From Thiotrichaceae bacterium (GTDB lineage: Bacteria; Pseudomonadota; Gammaproteobacteria; Thiotrichales; Thiotrichaceae): a stretch of 7,869 nt of DNA. This document shows, piece after piece, positions 5,936 through 7,869 of this stretch (position 1 is its first letter; every line of letters starts with the position of its first letter). The position numbers and the translations under genes are program-made. Below the pieces are notes generated by a model. The model was not told the origin of the DNA. It saw nothing but the letters and a program-made list of their open reading frames with translations, and did not search any database. The stretch covers positions 1 to 7,869 of the forward strand of contig JALVRY010000412.1 of the NCBI GenBank assembly GCA_027024625.1. Direction: 5' to 3'.

Positions 5936-5973
5936 AACAAGGCAATAATGCCACAAACAAAAATTAAATTTCA

Positions 5974-5987
5974 AAGGAGTCGAAATG
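5974..5987 (+). promoter_or_regulatory. Strong ribosome-binding site of the capsid gene
   Basis: AAGGAG (5974-5979) lies five bases before the ATG at 5985, preceded by an A/T-rich, unstructured stretch. It fixes the capsid start and fits a very highly expressed product. Confidence 0.85.
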
Positions 5988-7412
5988 AACCAAGAAAATT
6001 TAGAAAAACTTGAGAATGAAAGACTTGTAGAAGGGTACTTTAAAAAGTATAAAAAATATTTACAGTCTTTTGAAAAATCACTTGTAAGCAAAGCAATGGA
6101 CCTAACAGAGCATCACCTAATCCAATTAGGTAAGCAACTAGACCAGTGGGACGTTTACACACAAATTTGTGAAGCAAACGGTTCACTTAATAACCTTGGT
6201 GAATTACCAAAGGTTGCACTTGATGTTATTACAGCTACTATGAGCAATAGTATTCTTCCTGTAATTGCTTCAACTCAAACAATTGAATCTCAAAAATCAA
6301 TCATCTATTTTAAGAACCTAAGAGCAGATACTACTCGTGGTAACTTAACTGCTGGTGATAAGATTGTTGACCCAAGAACTGGACTTGTAACACCTGTTGG
6401 TTACGCTTCAAACCTTATCGAGAATGAGGAAGGAGCAACTACTGTTGCAGGACAAGTAGATTATGCTTTTACTGTTGCAGCAAAACCACTTCGTAGCCAA
6501 TTCCTAAAAGTAACCTTCAGTGGTTCTAATGATATTTATGGTGAAGATGTAGGGCCCCGTGGTGCTGACCAAGATCTTGGCGTTATCCTTGGTAATGGAC
6601 TTTCTGGTACTGTTCGTTATTCAACTGGTGCAGTTTCTATCAAACTTGCTACTGACCCAGGGGCAGGCGAGAAGATTTATGTTACTTATCAAATGAACCT
6701 TGAGGAAGCTACTGATATTCCAAAGATTACTTCTTTCCTAGATCAGACTTCTATTGAGGCTAAAGCTTATGCTCTTAAAGCAGTAGTTGGTATGTTCCAG
6801 CAATTTGCACTAAGAAAGCAATTTGGTGAGTCAGCTCTTGATGAAATGACTATGGACCTTACTCGTGAAATCAACGCTGAAATCGGTGGTGAGTTCATCC
6901 GTAATTACTATGCACAAGCAGTAGGAACAACTGAATTTGATCTTACTATTCCAAGTGGTGCAGCTTATTCAGAAGAGCAACACAGACGTGCTTACGCTCT
7001 AAGAATGGCAGATGCAGAAGCAAAAATGGTTCAGAACGCAGGGCGTGGAACAATCAAAGTTATGATTGTTGGTCGTGAGCATGCTGCAGTTGTTCGTGGT
7101 CTTGAAGGATTTAAACTTCTTTCTGATGGGAACAGCCTTGGGGCGCATATCTTTGGTACTTACAAGGGTATTACTTACATTCGTGTTCCTGAGCAAGCAC
7201 TTCTTGATTCAAAAGCTGGTGTTGGTGTTTACACTGGTGCAAGCGCACTTGAGAGTGCTGGTGTTTACGCACCTTTCATGCCATTGACTGTTACTCAACT
7301 TGCTCCTGAAAAGGTTAATCCTTTAATGGATCAAAAAGCAGCTGCTACTATGGCGGGTGTTAAGGTTGTTGTACCACAATACGCAACTCGTTTTAACATT
7401 GTTCAATCTTAA
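5985..7412 (+). CDS. Major capsid protein (T4 gp23-like, HK97 fold)
   Basis: 475 residues forming the icosahedral shell. Residues 1 to about 63 are a charged helical N-terminal region that should be removed: ICE|A at 61-64 fits the T4 protease consensus, and T4 gp23 is cut after residue 65. A further site, LVE|G, is at 14-17. Typical family blocks follow: LPKVALDVITATMSNSILPV (74-93), then STQTIESQKSIIYF. Later come IPKITSFLDQTSIEAKAYAL (245-264), the long helix ALDEMTMDLTREINAEIGGE (284-303), VMIVGREHAAVV (359-370) and GVYAPFMPLTV (426-436). Residues about 115-235 are a glycine/threonine-rich beta region containing GTVRYSTGAVSIKL (208-221), probably a surface or insertion module. Leu is mostly CTT, unlike upstream genes, indicating translational selection. 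A strong ribosome-binding site precedes it and a terminator follows. If cut at 63/64 the mature protein has 412 residues. Confidence 0.92.
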   Translation: MNQENLEKLENERLVEGYFKKYKKYLQSFEKSLVSKAMDLTEHHLIQLGKQLDQWDVYTQICEANGSLNNLGELPKVALDVITATMSNSILPVIASTQTIESQKSIIYFKNLRADTTRGNLTAGDKIVDPRTGLVTPVGYASNLIENEEGATTVAGQVDYAFTVAAKPLRSQFLKVTFSGSNDIYGEDVGPRGADQDLGVILGNGLSGTVRYSTGAVSIKLATDPGAGEKIYVTYQMNLEEATDIPKITSFLDQTSIEAKAYALKAVVGMFQQFALRKQFGESALDEMTMDLTREINAEIGGEFIRNYYAQAVGTTEFDLTIPSGAAYSEEQHRRAYALRMADAEAKMVQNAGRGTIKVMIVGREHAAVVRGLEGFKLLSDGNSLGAHIFGTYKGITYIRVPEQALLDSKAGVGVYTGASALESAGVYAPFMPLTVTQLAPEKVNPLMDQKAAATMAGVKVVVPQYATRFNIVQS

Positions 7413-7430
7413 TTGATTAAATAGTTTTCT

Positions 7431-7468
7431 GGGGCTGGTTCACCAATGGTAGCCGGCCCCTATTTTTT
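7431..7468 (+). terminator. Rho-independent terminator after the capsid gene
   Basis: GGGGCTGGT (7431-7439) pairs with GCCGGCCCC (7452-7460) in a nine-pair stem with two G-U pairs. Inside the loop ACC and GGT can pair around AAT. The stem is followed by TATTTTTT (7461-7468). It starts 18 bases after the capsid stop and would end or reduce transcription from the capsid gene. The next gene's ribosome-binding site begins only about four bases after the T-run. Confidence 0.85.
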
Positions 7469-7484
7469 AGAAAGGAAAGTCATT

Positions 7485-7868
7485 ATGAAAGTTAAAGTTA
7501 CAAGTCAATTTGGTGGTATCTTAACAATTCGTCCGAACAATGGGCTTGTTGAAATGAAACCAATCACCTTGGCATCAAAGAAAAGCATTTCTTTTAAAGA
7601 TGAGAATGAGTACGCAAATTATTCAGAATCAATTTCATCCTTTAAACAAAGTGGTCTTGTAAGTATTGTTACAGGTAAGGAAACTGCAAAGTCTGAAACT
7701 AAGGTAGATGATAAAGCAGATGAACAAGCACCAGAGCTTGATGAGATTAAGGAAAAGTTGAAGGTTTTGAAAGAAGAATTTGACAATCCTGAAACTCCTG
7801 CAAAAAGAAAGACTAAGATTAAGAAGGAAGTAACAGCCCTTAAAAAATTAGCAAAGGCTCAAAAGTAA
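7485..7868 (+). CDS. Small head-region protein of unknown function with coiled-coil tail
   Basis: 127 residues from ATG 7485, chosen because AAGGA at 7472-7476 lies eight bases upstream. A longer frame could begin at ATG 7446, but that codon is in the terminator loop and has no ribosome-binding site. The N-terminal part (1 to about 62) reads as a small beta domain: MKVKVTSQFGGILTIRPNNG, then VEMKPITLASKKSISF and a helix to SFKQSGLVSIVTG. I recall similar short domains in small phage proteins encoded after capsid genes, without a proven role. The remainder (63-127) is a K/E-rich helical tail with a linker (KSETKVDDKADEQAPE) and KEKLKVLKEEFDNPETPAKR, ending in a basic segment. A head-decoration or completion protein is conceivable from position only. 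The TAA ends one base before the window edge. Confidence 0.75.
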   Translation: MKVKVTSQFGGILTIRPNNGLVEMKPITLASKKSISFKDENEYANYSESISSFKQSGLVSIVTGKETAKSETKVDDKADEQAPELDEIKEKLKVLKEEFDNPETPAKRKTKIKKEVTALKKLAKAQK

Positions 7869-7869
7869 A

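Noticed and set aside
5909..5949. Sigma-70-type promoter (TTGACC at 5909) before the capsid gene
   Set aside because: No acceptable -10 box at 16-18 bases; the nearest AATAAT is about 29 bases away.
5941..5952. GGCA-ATAA-TGCC stem as a second regulatory hairpin
   Set aside because: Only four base pairs with no covariation evidence; too weak to list as its own feature.
5961..5972. T4-type late promoter (TATAAATA) before the capsid gene, and a similar ATTAAATA near 7416
   Set aside because: Each differs from TATAAATA at two or more positions in an A/T-rich background, so chance is enough to explain them.
5717..6091. Minus-strand frame spanning the capsid leader
   Set aside because: Ser/Phe-rich shadow of acidic codons at the scaffold end; it covers the capsid start and lacks a credible initiation site.
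7446..7484. Extended N-terminus (MVAGPYFLERKVI) for the gene after the capsid
   Set aside because: The ATG lies in the loop of the terminator hairpin and has no ribosome-binding site; ATG 7485 has AAGGA at the right distance.

Overview
The window is an A+T-rich, densely packed piece of a tailed double-stranded DNA phage genome (or a prophage of one). All genes are on the + strand and the content is the head-assembly module of a myovirus with T4-type head genes. The order portal, small core-type genes, prohead protease, scaffold, major capsid protein matches T4 genes 20-67-68-21-22-23. The assignment rests on sequence hallmarks: a gp20-like portal, a protease with the NRNGR-Y, GTxxH and SSR motifs of the T4 gp21 family, and a gp23-like capsid protein. 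Most genes have recognisable Shine-Dalgarno sequences, so the host uses SD-led initiation. The host cannot be named from this window.

Layout. 3-146: the C-terminal half of an RNA-recognition-motif (RRM) protein, cut by the window edge, whose stop codon lies within the ribosome-binding site of the portal gene. 155-1822: portal. 1823-4521: six small genes packed with 0-17 nt gaps. They encode a 97-aa charged helical protein, a 219-aa protein with an acidic front and a very basic tail, a 110-aa protein with a WYGWSHRAI motif, a 69-aa helical protein, a 147-aa coiled coil with a C-terminal membrane segment, and a 241-aa protein with a basic block. T4 has only genes 67 and 68 at this position. 4521-5894: a 457-aa fusion of prohead protease and acidic coiled-coil scaffold, with a strong internal ribosome-binding site and ATG that would make the scaffold alone. 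5895-5984: a structured leader. 5985-7412: major capsid protein. 7431-7468: intrinsic terminator. 7485-7868: a 127-aa protein of unknown role.

How the genes fit together. The portal would nucleate a prohead around a core of scaffold and small basic or charged proteins. The gp23-like shell then forms, and the gp21-like protease matures it. Sites fitting the T4 consensus (I/L)-x-E|(A/G) occur at the protease/scaffold junction (two, four residues apart), three times in the 97-aa protein, and at residue 63/64 of the capsid protein, close to the position (65) where T4 gp23 is cut. The capsid gene differs from its neighbours in codon use and is bracketed by a 5' hairpin and a 3' terminator, consistent with very high expression. 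The points most worth a second look are the RRM protein next to the portal, the nested scaffold start, the enlarged set of small genes between portal and protease, and the membrane-anchored coiled coil among them.
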